Notes: generated by a model not told the origin, from the letters alone. DNA of 64,000 bases from Candidatus Elusimicrobium euhamitermitis (GCA_031254225.1 JAIRUU010000113.1:1-64000); one strand, 5' to 3'. Numbered from the stretch's first letter, positions 1 through 8,627 are shown. Numbers and translations are program-made.

Positions 1-861
1 GTTTAAATCCCGCAGCGAATAAACCTGATAGCTTTTTACGCCCGCGTCGGCAAAATATTTTGCGGCGTCCATACTCATAAGCCGCATTACTTCTTTATAA
101 CCCGCCAGAGAAAGCAAAAAACGGAGGTCCGGCGTGCCGGTATTTATTTCAATAATCATGCCCTGCGGCACGCGGTTTTTATATTTGTCCTGTAAAAATT
201 CAACGCCCTGGCTCTGCTCCGCGCGGTGGATTTTTAAAAATAATTCCCTGCCGTCCGGCGGCAGAACGCTGACGGCGGACGAGACGGCGTTGCGCTGTTT
301 CAGAGCCGCCAGCGTTTCGTCGTCGGTAAAAATACGCGGCTCAAGCCTGCGGTAATTTTCCCGCGCCACCGGATTATAAGGCTCCACGGACAGCGCGGTT
401 TTGTAGGCTTTTGCGGCGGTGTCAATATCTCCCTCATATTCCGCGGCAACGCCGCGGCCTATTATTGAATTTACGTTTGAATAATTAAATTTGAGGGAAG
501 ACTCATAGGCTTTTTTTGCGTTTTTCAAATCCCCCTGTTTAAAATAAATGTCGCCCAGGCGGGACCAGCAGTAAGCGTTGTAAGGGGACGCGGGCGGAAG
601 CTGCGCAACCGCGGTTTCAAAAAAAGTTTTTGCGGCGGGAATATTATTTTGCGCTAGATAAATGCCCGCGAGGCTTATTATAACGTCTGTATTTTTACCG
701 TCCAGCGCGAGGCATTCAAGAAAAACGGCCTGCGCGTCGTTAAGTTTTTGGTCCGCGAACAGCCGTTTTCCTTTTTCCACGCACGCGCCCGCGGACGCGT
801 ATTCGGTCGCGTAAGAAAGCGTTGAAAAAAGGGCTAGTAAAATTGTAAAAATAATTTTCAT
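1..861 (-). CDS. Exported TPR-repeat protein (3' part outside window)
   Basis: An open frame runs from an ATG at 861 down to base 1 without a stop (287 codons), so the C-terminus is missing. The N-terminus (MKIIFTILLALFSTLSYATE) looks like a signal peptide, so the protein is probably periplasmic or outer-membrane linked. Residues ~25-170 form several tetratricopeptide-like helical pairs (for example 'AYCWSRLGDIYFKQGDLKNA' and the 'GRGVAAEYEGDIDTAAKAYK' stretch). The rest, ~190-287, is not recognised. The ATG overlaps the stop of the upstream squalene/phytoene synthase-like gene (ATGA), so the two are translationally coupled. TPR proteins are generic protein-protein scaffolds; no specific partner can be read here. 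Confidence 0.75.
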   Translation of the reverse strand, partial: MKIIFTILLALFSTLSYATEYASAGACVEKGKRLFADQKLNDAQAVFLECLALDGKNTDVIISLAGIYLAQNNIPAAKTFFETAVAQLPPASPYNAYCWSRLGDIYFKQGDLKNAKKAYESSLKFNYSNVNSIIGRGVAAEYEGDIDTAAKAYKTALSVEPYNPVARENYRRLEPRIFTDDETLAALKQRNAVSSAVSVLPPDGRELFLKIHRAEQSQGVEFLQDKYKNRVPQGMIIEINTGTPDLRFLLSLAGYKEVMRLMSMDAAKYFADAGVKSYQVYSLRDLN

Positions 862-1655
862 GACAGCAGCACCTTTAAAACCGCCGCGGTTTTTTCTGTT
901 TTACCAAGGCGCGTTTTGTTTGTAAAGGCAAATCCGGTTTTCTCCATTTTTGCAAGCAGAGCCTTGTAAACCGCGCCCATAATTTCAGCGGGCAGTAAAT
1001 CTTTTTTTCTGTTTTTCGGTTTAAGTTTTGCGGCGGCGTTAAAAAAATCTTTTGCGCGCGCGGCCTCAAAAGCCAGAATTTTTGAGACGGCGGCCGCGTT
1101 TTTATTTTTAATATCATTCGGCGCGATATTAAATTTTGACATATCGTCCAGCGGAAAATAAACTCTGCCTAACGCGATATCTTCATAAACGTCGCGCACA
1201 ATGTTTGTCATCTGCACGGCGTTGCCTAAAGTCACGGCGTAATCAAAAATTTCTTCTTTTTTAAAACCGCAAATTTCGCAGCACATAATCCCGACCACGC
1301 CCGCGACGCGGTATAAATATTCTTTAAGTTCGTCAAAGTTTTTGTATATTTTTTTGTTTAAATCCATTTCCATGCCGTCAATTAAAAGTAAAAAACTGTC
1401 TTTTGACAAATTAAATTTTGCCGCGTATTTTTGTAATTCCCGCCCGATTTCCGCTGCCGGCGTTTGGGCGGAAAAAACCTTTTCAATTTCCGTCCGCCAA
1501 AACTCAAGCGCGGCGCGCGGGTTTTGCGCGGGCTCGTCTACAATATCGTCAACTTCGCGGCAAAAAGCGTATACGGCGGCAAGCGCGTTTTTGCGCTCTT
1601 CGTTCATAAATAAAAACGCCGGCCCGAAGCTTGATTTTTTGTAAACTGTATTCAT
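858..1655 (-). CDS. Squalene/phytoene synthase family protein
   Basis: Belongs to the trans-isoprenyl diphosphate head-to-head synthase family, which condenses two prenyl diphosphates to a C30 or C40 product. Both Asp-rich motifs are visible: 'CREVDDIVDE' near residue 35 and 'GNAVQMTNIVRDVYED..GRVYFP' near 160-185. With the ATG at 1655 the protein is 265 aa, close to the family's usual 270-300. A longer frame starts at 1709, but its extra 18 residues are encoded inside an inverted repeat and the family homology begins after 1655. There is no clear Shine-Dalgarno site. No other carotenoid or hopanoid genes are nearby, so squalene versus phytoene cannot be decided. It overlaps the TPR gene downstream by 4 bp. 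Confidence 0.85.
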   Translation of the reverse strand: MNTVYKKSSFGPAFLFMNEERKNALAAVYAFCREVDDIVDEPAQNPRAALEFWRTEIEKVFSAQTPAAEIGRELQKYAAKFNLSKDSFLLLIDGMEMDLNKKIYKNFDELKEYLYRVAGVVGIMCCEICGFKKEEIFDYAVTLGNAVQMTNIVRDVYEDIALGRVYFPLDDMSKFNIAPNDIKNKNAAAVSKILAFEAARAKDFFNAAAKLKPKNRKKDLLPAEIMGAVYKALLAKMEKTGFAFTNKTRLGKTEKTAAVLKVLLS

Positions 1656-1871
1656 ATGATAGTTGCTTAGCTTAATATAGCCATATTGCGCCGCTTTGAT
1701 TTTACCCAAAAGTGACGCGGCCCCGAAGGGGTTGGCTGCTTTTTTCTTAATTTCAATTTTTTTGCTTCTTACATAGGCAACGCTATGCTCGTCGCAAAAA
1801 AATTGAAATTAAGAAAAAATCCGCACAACGCAATATGGATATATTAAGCTAAGCAACTATAAACAGTTTAC
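1641..1871. repeat. Interrupted long inverted repeat between divergent genes
   Basis: Outer arms at 1641-1690 and 1829-1871 match as inverted copies (GTAAACTGT, then TTGCTTAGCTTAATATA and CCATATTGCG), with a 7-nt size difference. Inner arms at 1740-1764 and 1794-1819 match again (TTTTTTCTTAATTTCAATTT and its complement). The left side carries about 45 extra bases (1691-1739) that include a small GGCCCCGAAGGGGTTGGC hairpin. The element covers the upstream regions of both divergent genes and the first codons of the squalene/phytoene synthase-like gene. It could be a MITE-like insertion or an inverted duplication of a promoter region; TATATT (1850-1855 on plus; mirrored on minus) may serve as a -10 for each side. 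Confidence 0.7.
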
Positions 1872-1889
1872 AAAAAAAGGGAGTATATT

Positions 1890-2441
1890 ATGGAACGGGA
1901 AGAAGCGTTAAATTTATTAAAAGAACACGTGAAGAGCGAGGCTATGTTAAAACACAGTCTTGCGTCCGAAGCGATTTTAAGGGCGCTTGCCAGAGAATTA
2001 AAACAGGACGAAAACAAATGGGCGCTCGCCGGCCTGCTGCATGATTTGGACGTGGAACTTACCGGCGGGGACCCTATGCGCCACGCCTTTGAAGCGCGCC
2101 CGCTGCTTGAGGGTAAAATTGACGATGAAATTATTGACGCCATAGAAATGCATAACGCGCAGGCCAAAGGCAAAACGCGGGAAAAAACGCTGGACGTCGC
2201 GCTTACGGCCGGGGAAACAATCAGCGGTTTTATTACCGCCATAGCGCTGGTGTATCCTGACAAAAAAGCTGCTTCCGTAAAAATAAAATCAATAACCAAA
2301 CGCATGAAAGAAACCCGCTTTGCGGCGGGAGTGAGCAGAGAAAAAATTATGGAGTGCGAAAAAATAGGAATCCCTTTTGAAAAATTTGCGGAGATTTCTC
2401 TGCGCGCAATGCAGGAGGCCGCGCCGTCGCTCGGATTATAA
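1890..2441 (+). CDS. HD-domain (HDIG-type) protein
   Basis: 183 aa with an HD phosphohydrolase fold: the histidine in 'MLKHSLASEA' near residue 22, the HD pair in 'AGLLHDLDVEL' near 50, and a further conserved 'AIEMHNA' near 90. Proteins of this size are usually annotated as HDIG-domain proteins, putative metal-dependent phosphohydrolases with unknown substrate. GGGAG lies 6-8 nt before the ATG. The gene is divergent from the prenyl synthase-like gene and its stop is one base from the cysteine synthase start, so the two plus-strand genes are probably cotranscribed. Confidence 0.8.
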   Translation: MEREEALNLLKEHVKSEAMLKHSLASEAILRALARELKQDENKWALAGLLHDLDVELTGGDPMRHAFEARPLLEGKIDDEIIDAIEMHNAQAKGKTREKTLDVALTAGETISGFITAIALVYPDKKAASVKIKSITKRMKETRFAAGVSREKIMECEKIGIPFEKFAEISLRAMQEAAPSLGL

Positions 2442-2442
2442 T

Positions 2443-3348
2443 ATGAACATAACCCAAACCGTCGGCAAAACGCCGCTTGTAAAATTAAGTAATATAAAAA
2501 CGCCCGCCGATATTTTTGTGAAAATAGAAAGTTTTAACCCGCTTTCCAGCGTAAAAGACCGCGTTGCGTTAAGCATAATTGATACGGCCGAGCGCGCCGG
2601 CAGTTTACGCGCCGGCGGCACCGTGGTGGAGGCCAGCAGCGGCAACACGGGCATAGGGCTTGCGTTCATTTGCGCCGCGCGCGGATACAAATTAATTTTG
2701 ACCATGCCGGACAATGTGAGCGTTGAAAGAAGAATGGTTTTAAAATCGCTCGGCGCAAAACTTGAACTTACGCCCGGCGCGGACAACATGAACGGCGCTA
2801 TAGACAAGGCTCTGGAAATAGTGTCGTCTGAAAAAAACGCTTTTTACGCGCGCCAGTTTGAGAACCCGGCAAATCCGGAAATTCACAGAAAAACAACGGG
2901 GCCGGAAATTATCAGCCAGATGAACGGACAAAATATAGATTTTTTTGTATCTGCCGTAGGCACCGGCGGCACCATAACCGGCACGGGCGAAACGTTAAAA
3001 AATAAAAATCCGAATACAAAAATAATAGCCGTGGAGCCGTCGGACTCGCCCGTTCTTTCGGGCGGCAAACCCGCGCCGCACAATTTACAGGGCATAGGCG
3101 CCGGATTTGTGCCTAAAATACTTAACGTAAAAATTATTGACGAAATTATTCAGGTTACCGAAGGCGAGGCTTTTGTATACGCCCGCATACTCGCGTCGGA
3201 GGAAGGCATTTTTGCGGGCATAACCAGCGGCGCGGCTATGTTTGCGGCAAACAAAATAGCGCAGCGCGCGGAAAATAAAGGTAAAAATATAGTCGTAATC
3301 CTTCCCGACGGCGGAGACAGATATTTATCTACAAATTTGTGGAAATAA
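2443..3348 (+). CDS. cysK: Cysteine synthase (O-acetylserine sulfhydrylase)
   Basis: PLP enzyme forming L-cysteine from O-acetylserine and sulfide in the cytoplasm. Visible marks: 'NPLSSVKDR' with the PLP lysine at ~38, the substrate loop 'SSGNTG' at 65-70, and the phosphate-binding glycine run 'GTGGTITGTG'. It is 301 aa, the usual size. The ATG at 2443 is preferred over an upstream TTG at 2377 because homology starts with 'VGKTPLVKL' and the upstream part overlaps the HD gene. CysK and CysM types are hard to tell apart by eye. Downstream, it runs tail-to-tail with the GH57/DUF3536 gene, with only 2 bp between the stops and no visible terminator. Confidence 0.9.
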   Translation: MNITQTVGKTPLVKLSNIKTPADIFVKIESFNPLSSVKDRVALSIIDTAERAGSLRAGGTVVEASSGNTGIGLAFICAARGYKLILTMPDNVSVERRMVLKSLGAKLELTPGADNMNGAIDKALEIVSSEKNAFYARQFENPANPEIHRKTTGPEIISQMNGQNIDFFVSAVGTGGTITGTGETLKNKNPNTKIIAVEPSDSPVLSGGKPAPHNLQGIGAGFVPKILNVKIIDEIIQVTEGEAFVYARILASEEGIFAGITSGAAMFAANKIAQRAENKGKNIVVILPDGGDRYLSTNLWK

Positions 3349-3350
3349 TT

Positions 3351-5708
3351 TCAGATAATCACTTTCATTTTACGGGCGAGCACTTTGAAAGAAGGCTCGC
3401 TCTTTTTTGTCTGCGGCAGGGTTTTTAACGCGATAAAAATGTCTTCCTGCCCGTAAAAAACTTCGGGCGCGAAAGCGAATGAATCTAAGTCGGCCAAAAA
3501 TTCAACAATGGTCATGGCGTTATCCCGCGTGGGCTGTTTGCGGAAAAGCCCGCACATGTCCGCCAGCCTGCCGCGCGCTATAATTCTGACGGCGTCAATG
3601 TCTATGGTGATATTCAAACTTCTGGCGTCTTCCATAAGTTCTTCAATGCGCGCCGCGTCAACCTGTCCGGCGGCGATTTCCTGTTTCAAATCTTCGGTCA
3701 GCACAAACTGCGCGGCGTAAAGGAATGACTGCGGCAGCGGCGCGCCTATATATTTTAGTTCGCGCAGCAGCGGGTACTGCGTGTCAAAAACCGCGTCAAA
3801 CATTTTTGCCGTGGTGTCGTGAATATCCGTAAGCATGCGGTCCACCACGCGGCGCTGCACGTCTTTAAATAAATCCGACAGCGTAAATACCGACGGCAGC
3901 GCAAGTTGTATCTGGCGTATGCTTTCCTCGGTGTCCGCGTTGGAAATAATTTTTTTAATTTCCTCCGGCGTTAAAGACATATTCTTGCCGGAAAAACACG
4001 TCAGCCTGTAATCCTGCGAGTAAAATAAAACGTAATAAATTTTTTCCCGCTCAAACGTAAATTTTGATTCAAATGTCGCGCTGCCGGCCAGCGCTTTTGT
4101 CCTGCCGGCGTCAATTAACTGATGTTTGTCGTCGGTCACGTTATAAGAATAAATATTTTCCGGCGTCCTGTTATTCATTAATTCCACGGCGTAATGGACA
4201 GCGGCCTTATCCGGCCCGAACGCGGAATTTTTTATAAACCGCTCATAAATATTCGCGCCGTTTCCGTAGCCCTGCAAATTGCTTGGCGCGAGCAAAAGTT
4301 TTGCAAGAAAATCCGGCTCAAGGTTAACGCCGGACAGGTCTTTATTTAACTCAACCACGCGCGCCGCGTACTGCATAATCTGCACTGTTTCTATGCCGCT
4401 TATCTCGTCAAAAAACCAGCCGCAGCTTGTGTACATGTAAAGCGCGTTTAACTGCATTTCCATTAATTTTAACGCGGCGGTTTTATCTTGTCTGCCTTTG
4501 TCCGTGCAGCAGGTGTTTATGAAATTTTCAATATTTTCTTTTGAACGGTCAGACAAAACCGAGACGTAAGCGTTGCGCGCGTCCCACGGGGAATTAAAAT
4601 ATTGCGCGCCCGCGGTTTCAAAAGTTTTGGCGGCTTCGTCTCTTATAAAATCAAGCGCGGCGCGCAGCGGCCCGCGCCATTTCTGGTGCCAGCCGGAATA
4701 CATGCCTGAGCAGCAGCCGCAGTTGCTCCTCCACCGTTCCACGCCGTGAAAGCAGCTCCAGGAAGTGTTCTCAAAAATTTTTGCTTCATATTCCGGCGGG
4801 TTTTTTTCCAAAAATTCGCCGTAAACAGTAATTTTTGCAAGCTTATTGTCTTCAATATATTTTAAACAGTAGGCAAGCGCCATGTCCGCGAATTTCTGGT
4901 GATGGCCGTAGGTTTCCCCGTCGGTGGCTATATGCATGAGCTGCGTTTCTTTATCGGCGTTTTGGGTGTAAGCGCTTAAAAGTTTGGACGCAAAATTTTC
5001 CCCGCTTTTTAAAGTGTCCCCGAAAGCTATGCCCTGGGAAATCGGCCCGTCGTAAAAAAATAAAACAATGGTTTTGCCGGAGGGCAGACTGCACAGATAA
5101 GGTTTTTTAGGGTCAACGTCCGCGCGGCTTGTGTCAAGCCACTTATCGTCGCTGAGTTTGCGCACTTTCGCGCACTGGCCGGGCGCGAGAATGGTAAATT
5201 TTATTCCGTATCTTGCCAGCAGTTCCAGCGTGGAAGTATCGCACGCGGTCTCTGCCAGCCACATGCCTTCCGGCGCGCGGCCGAAGCGTTTTTTAAAATC
5301 TTCAATACCCCATAACACCTGTGTTTCTTTATCGCGCTCGTTCGCAAGCGGCATTATTATATGGTTATAAACCTGCGCTATGGCGCCGCCGTGGCCGGAA
5401 AATTTTTTCTGCGCGTCTTTGTCCGCCGTCAAAATTGATTTATAAACTTCCGGCTCGTATTCCTCCAGCCACGACAGTAAAGTGGGCCCGAAATTGAAAC
5501 TTATATTTGAATAATTGTTTACCAGAGCAACCAAATCTTTATCCGCGTTTAACACGCGGGCGTTGGTGTTGGGCTCATAACACTCGGCTGTAATGCGGGC
5601 GTTCCAGTCGTGGTAAGGGGCCGCGCTTTCCTGTATTTCAATGGTGCCGGTCCACGCGTTTTCCCTCGGCGGCTGGTAGAAGTGGCCGTGAATGCAGAGA
5701 TATTTCAT
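3351..5708 (-). CDS. Glycoside hydrolase family 57 protein with DUF3536 domain
   Basis: 785 aa. The N-terminal half is a GH57 barrel: 'HGHFYQPPREN' at the start, the nucleophile region 'MWLAETA' near residue 150, and 'HIATDGETYGHH' near 262 where the acid/base Asp is expected. The C-terminal half matches the DUF3536 architecture usually fused to this GH57 subtype. GH57 enzymes act on alpha-glucans (amylase, 4-alpha-glucanotransferase, branching); the exact activity of this subtype is not established to my knowledge. No signal peptide, so cytoplasmic. With the second GH57 at 12616 and glgC at 46882 it suggests glycogen metabolism. The ATG at 5708 has no Shine-Dalgarno site and sits 7 nt after a TACAAT hexamer, so a leaderless transcript is likely. 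Confidence 0.88.
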   Translation of the reverse strand: MKYLCIHGHFYQPPRENAWTGTIEIQESAAPYHDWNARITAECYEPNTNARVLNADKDLVALVNNYSNISFNFGPTLLSWLEEYEPEVYKSILTADKDAQKKFSGHGGAIAQVYNHIIMPLANERDKETQVLWGIEDFKKRFGRAPEGMWLAETACDTSTLELLARYGIKFTILAPGQCAKVRKLSDDKWLDTSRADVDPKKPYLCSLPSGKTIVLFFYDGPISQGIAFGDTLKSGENFASKLLSAYTQNADKETQLMHIATDGETYGHHQKFADMALAYCLKYIEDNKLAKITVYGEFLEKNPPEYEAKIFENTSWSCFHGVERWRSNCGCCSGMYSGWHQKWRGPLRAALDFIRDEAAKTFETAGAQYFNSPWDARNAYVSVLSDRSKENIENFINTCCTDKGRQDKTAALKLMEMQLNALYMYTSCGWFFDEISGIETVQIMQYAARVVELNKDLSGVNLEPDFLAKLLLAPSNLQGYGNGANIYERFIKNSAFGPDKAAVHYAVELMNNRTPENIYSYNVTDDKHQLIDAGRTKALAGSATFESKFTFEREKIYYVLFYSQDYRLTCFSGKNMSLTPEEIKKIISNADTEESIRQIQLALPSVFTLSDLFKDVQRRVVDRMLTDIHDTTAKMFDAVFDTQYPLLRELKYIGAPLPQSFLYAAQFVLTEDLKQEIAAGQVDAARIEELMEDARSLNITIDIDAVRIIARGRLADMCGLFRKQPTRDNAMTIVEFLADLDSFAFAPEVFYGQEDIFIALKTLPQTKKSEPSFKVLARKMKVII

Positions 5709-5714
5709 GTCTAC

Positions 5715-5720
5715 ATTGTA
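5715..5720 (-). promoter_or_regulatory. -10-like hexamer, leaderless start of the GH57/DUF3536 gene
   Basis: On the minus strand TACAAT ends 7 nt before the A of the ATG at 5708. A transcript initiated from it would start at or next to the start codon, and no purine-rich ribosome site fits between. Inference from spacing only. Confidence 0.5.
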
Positions 5721-5729
5721 TTATTTTAA

Positions 5730-5738
5730 TGGTAGAAT
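5730..5738 (+). promoter_or_regulatory. Extended -10 promoter of the PIN-PhoH gene
   Basis: TGGTAGAAT resembles an extended -10 (TGn-TAnnAT). The predicted start near 5745 leaves a ~24-nt leader that contains GTGAGGAG ahead of the ATG at 5769. The same TGGTAGAAT occurs before the DUF4912 gene at 11675. Confidence 0.45.
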
Positions 5739-5768
5739 ATGCACAACGCTTTCTGTGAGGAGAAAACA

Positions 5769-7097
5769 ATGAAGAAAATTTTTGTTCTTGACACCAACGT
5801 TCTTTTGCATGACGTTAAAGCTATTGAAGTTTTTGAAGACAACGATATTGTTATTCCGATAGTGGTAATAGAAGAACTGGACAATTTTAAAACCGACGCC
5901 GACGACCGCGGCAAAAACGCGCGTATAGTTTCCAGAATGCTGGACGAGTACAGAACAAAAGGCAGACTGAGCGAAGGCGTTCCCACGGACAGCGGCGGCA
6001 CGCTGCGCATTGAAATGGATAAAGAGCGCGTTTTGCCTTCTTCGTTTGTGTTCAATAAGTCAGACAACGGCATTTTAAATATAGCCTACTTCTTAAAAAA
6101 GAAAGAAGAAACGCATAAACCAAATAACCAGAAGCCGGTAATTATTGTCACAAAGGACACGAATTTACGTCTTAAGGCCGAGGCCATAGGCATAGAAGCG
6201 CAGGATTATACGACGGATAAAATTAATTACAGCGAGCTGTATACCGGCGTGGCGGAGCTTGAAGTTGACGCCGCGGTCATAGACGGGCTTTATAAAAATA
6301 AAAACTGCCCGCTGCCGGAAGGCAATTTTTATCCGAACGAATTTATAATTTTAAAAGCTAACGACGGAAGCAAAAAATCCGCCATAGGCCGCGTGGGAAA
6401 TAACGGCGATATGAACGTCAGACTTCTGCCGCAGCAGGAGCCCGCGGCGTGGGGCATAAAACCGCTTAATAAAGAACAGCGTTTTGCCATGGAACTTTTA
6501 TTGGACGATACACTGGATATCGTTACTCTCGTCGGCGCGGCGGGAACGGGCAAAACTTTAATCACGCTCGCCACCGGCCTGCAGAGGACGCTTGACGAAG
6601 AAAAATACAGGCGCCTTGTTGTCTGCCGTTCTGTGGTCCCCGTCGGCAAAGACATAGGTTTTTTGCCTGGCACAAAAGAGGAAAAACTGGAAGTGTGGAT
6701 GGGCGCAATTTATGACAACATGGCTTTCCTCGCGGACCGCAAAAACCCCGACGACGGCGAAGAAAAGGCCAAATATATTTTAGATTCCGGAAAAGTTGAA
6801 ATAGCGTCAATAACCCACATACGCGGCCGCAGCCTGCCGCAGCAGTATATGATTGTGGACGACGCGCAAAACCTCACGCCGCATGAAATGAAAACCATTC
6901 TGACCCGCGCGGGCGAGGGCACAAAAGTGGTTGTTACAGGCGACCCTTACCAGATTGACACGCCGTATCTTGACGCGGAGTCCAACGGTTTGACGTATCT
7001 GGTTGACCGGTTTAAAGGCCAGAAGAACCATGGGCATATAACGTTTACGAAGACAGAGCGCAGCAGACTCGCGGATATAGCTTCAAAGCTGTTGTAA
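5769..7097 (+). CDS. PIN domain-PhoH ATPase fusion (PhoH2-type)
   Basis: 442 aa. Residues ~1-150 are a PIN endoribonuclease domain (Asp8 in 'VLDTNVLLHD', 'EELDNF', 'TKDTNLRLKAEA'). The C-terminal half is a PhoH P-loop ATPase with Walker A 'GAAGTGKT' near residue 256 and Walker B-like 'MIVDDAQNLTPHE'. PhoH2 proteins of this build are described as RNA helicase/RNases in other bacteria; the substrate here is unknown. The ATG at 5769 is chosen over the one at 5739 because GTGAGGAG lies just before it and PIN homology starts there. A shorter PhoH paralogue without PIN is at 48520. A structured repeat begins 5 bp after the stop. Confidence 0.88.
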   Translation: MKKIFVLDTNVLLHDVKAIEVFEDNDIVIPIVVIEELDNFKTDADDRGKNARIVSRMLDEYRTKGRLSEGVPTDSGGTLRIEMDKERVLPSSFVFNKSDNGILNIAYFLKKKEETHKPNNQKPVIIVTKDTNLRLKAEAIGIEAQDYTTDKINYSELYTGVAELEVDAAVIDGLYKNKNCPLPEGNFYPNEFIILKANDGSKKSAIGRVGNNGDMNVRLLPQQEPAAWGIKPLNKEQRFAMELLLDDTLDIVTLVGAAGTGKTLITLATGLQRTLDEEKYRRLVVCRSVVPVGKDIGFLPGTKEEKLEVWMGAIYDNMAFLADRKNPDDGEEKAKYILDSGKVEIASITHIRGRSLPQQYMIVDDAQNLTPHEMKTILTRAGEGTKVVVTGDPYQIDTPYLDAESNGLTYLVDRFKGQKNHGHITFTKTERSRLADIASKLL

Positions 7098-7102
7098 AAG
7101 GA

Positions 7103-7352
7103 GTGATTTTTCAAAAAAATCACACATTATTTCACAACGCCTTTGGCTGAGTGCTTCGCAGTCCTCTTGATTCGCTCACTTCGTTCGCATTGGCTGGGGG
7201 TTAAAAATTTCTTCGGCTTTTGAGTGCTTTTTTATTTTTTCGGGCCTCTCCGTACGCTTCGCCTTAAGTACTTGTTCGGCCCGAAGAAAATAAAAAATCA
7301 TCTCAAAATCCTGTGAAATTTTTCTTACGGACTACTAACGGCGGTTACGGCG
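7103..7352 (+). repeat. Large structured interspersed repeat, copy A
   Basis: Begins 5 bp after the PhoH stop. Parts in order: small hairpin GTGATTTT/AAAATCAC (7103-7123); variable linker with CGCTCACTTCGTTCGC; AAAAATTTC; left arm TTTTTTATTTTTTCGGGCC (7228-7246); invariant apical loop containing GTACGCTTCGCCTTAAGTAC; right arm GGCCCGAAGAAAATAAAAAA (7278-7297); GAAATTTTT; tail 'ACTAACGGCGG'. The arms pair almost perfectly. Other copies are at 18510, 40090, 44241 and 48108. A fragment matching the right arm recurs at about 7380-7412. This accounts for the 345-bp gap between the two convergent genes. Confidence 0.85.
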
Positions 7353-7410
7353 AATATTTTTCATTTCTTTAAAGAACTTACTCGGGCCGAAGGAAATAAA
7401 AAATCATCTT

Positions 7411-7444
7411 AAAAAAACGCTCTCATGACAGAGGGCGTTTTTTT
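7411..7444. terminator. Bidirectional intrinsic terminator
   Basis: AAAAAAACGC-TCT-CATGAC-AGA-GGGCGTTTTTTT forms a hairpin with A/T tracts on both sides, between the convergent PIN-PhoH gene and the HD-GYP gene. It can serve either strand; the HD-GYP stop overlaps its right flank. Confidence 0.65.
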
Positions 7445-8627
7445 AATTTTTTTCTTTAAGCGGAACGGCGTTGTAAAGCGTGTGGTGCGCCATGGTTGAA
7501 GTGACGGGTCTTTTTGTCCTGTATATTTTCCTGACGGACGGGAAAATTATTTTGAACGCTTCCACGACGTTGGGGTCAAACGCTTTTCCGCTTTGTTCAA
7601 GAATATGCCGGAAAGCTTCGTCGGGCGTCCACGCGGCTTTGTAAACGCGGTCCATGCAGAGCGCGTCAAACACGTCTGCCACGCTTACTATGCGGGCTTC
7701 CAGCGGTATTTGCTCGCCTTTGAGACGGTTAGGGTAGCCGGTGCCGTCCCATTTTTCATGGTGGCATAAACTTATTTTATGCGCCGCCTGCAAAACTTTT
7801 GAGTGCGCGCCCTCCAAAATCCTGCCGCCGTACATGGTGTGCGATTTCATTGTTTCATATTCTGTGTCGGTAAGTTTTGCGGGTTTAAGCAAAATATTGT
7901 CCGCCAGCGCGACTTTGCCTATGTCGTGCAGCGGGCTGGCGTTTTTAATAAGTTCCGCGTCTTTCTGGTCTAAACCGAGCGCGAGCGCAAGAAGATAGGA
8001 AATTATGCTTATGTTTTTTAAGTGGCTTCTGGTGTCCTGCTGGTCGCGGTATTCGGCGGTAACGGCCAGCCTGTAAATAGTTTCCAGCTGGGAAACGTGA
8101 ATATCCTCGTAAAGTCTCGCTATTTCTATCGCGCCGGCGGCCATGGCGGACAAAAGCATTAATATTCCTTCGTCTTTTTTATCAAAAGGCGTGCCGTCGT
8201 TTTTATTTGAAACCTGAAACACGCCCATTACCTTGCCAGTGTTATTTTTAAGCGGCGCGGCAACCAGGTTTTTCGTGCGGTAGTCAGTCACCATGTCAAC
8301 GCCCATATAAAACCGCGGGTCTTCGTAAGCGTTTGTAATATTTACTATTTCGCCGGTGTTTGCGGCTAGCGCTATCTCGCTTTTGCCGTTAAGCGGCACG
8401 CGGATTTCCGTCTGTTCCACGCCTTTGCCCTGCGCTATTTTTGACCACAGCTCTTTGGTCTCTGAATCTTTTAAAAAAATTATGCAGCGGCCAACGTTTA
8501 AAATTTTTGTGATTTGGGTTGCCACGACGTCAAGCAGCGCGTCAAGCTTAATTTCGTTTGACACTTTCATGCCGAAGTCAACCAGCAGGTTCAGCTTTTC
8601 CTCAGCGGTCAGTTTACTTATCTGCAT
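7443..8627 (-). CDS. GAF domain + HD-GYP domain protein (putative c-di-GMP phosphodiesterase)
   Basis: 394 aa. Residues ~25-170 resemble a GAF sensor domain ('CIIFLKDSETKELW...AAPLKNNTGKVMGVFQVSNK'). Residues ~190-380 are HD-GYP: 'PLHDIGKVAL', 'HTMYGGRIL' and the signature 'HHEKWDGTGYPNRLKGEQIP'. Family members hydrolyse cyclic di-GMP with a bimetal site; all expected metal histidines and aspartates appear present. The ATG at 8627 is preferred over a GTG at 8636 because AGGTGA is correctly spaced for it. It overlaps the GlcF-like gene by 14 bp, so it is the last gene of the glc-like operon. The matching candidate cyclase is the REC-GGDEF protein at 62962. Confidence 0.88.
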   Translation of the reverse strand: MQISKLTAEEKLNLLVDFGMKVSNEIKLDALLDVVATQITKILNVGRCIIFLKDSETKELWSKIAQGKGVEQTEIRVPLNGKSEIALAANTGEIVNITNAYEDPRFYMGVDMVTDYRTKNLVAAPLKNNTGKVMGVFQVSNKNDGTPFDKKDEGILMLLSAMAAGAIEIARLYEDIHVSQLETIYRLAVTAEYRDQQDTRSHLKNISIISYLLALALGLDQKDAELIKNASPLHDIGKVALADNILLKPAKLTDTEYETMKSHTMYGGRILEGAHSKVLQAAHKISLCHHEKWDGTGYPNRLKGEQIPLEARIVSVADVFDALCMDRVYKAAWTPDEAFRHILEQSGKAFDPNVVEAFKIIFPSVRKIYRTKRPVTSTMAHHTLYNAVPLKEKN

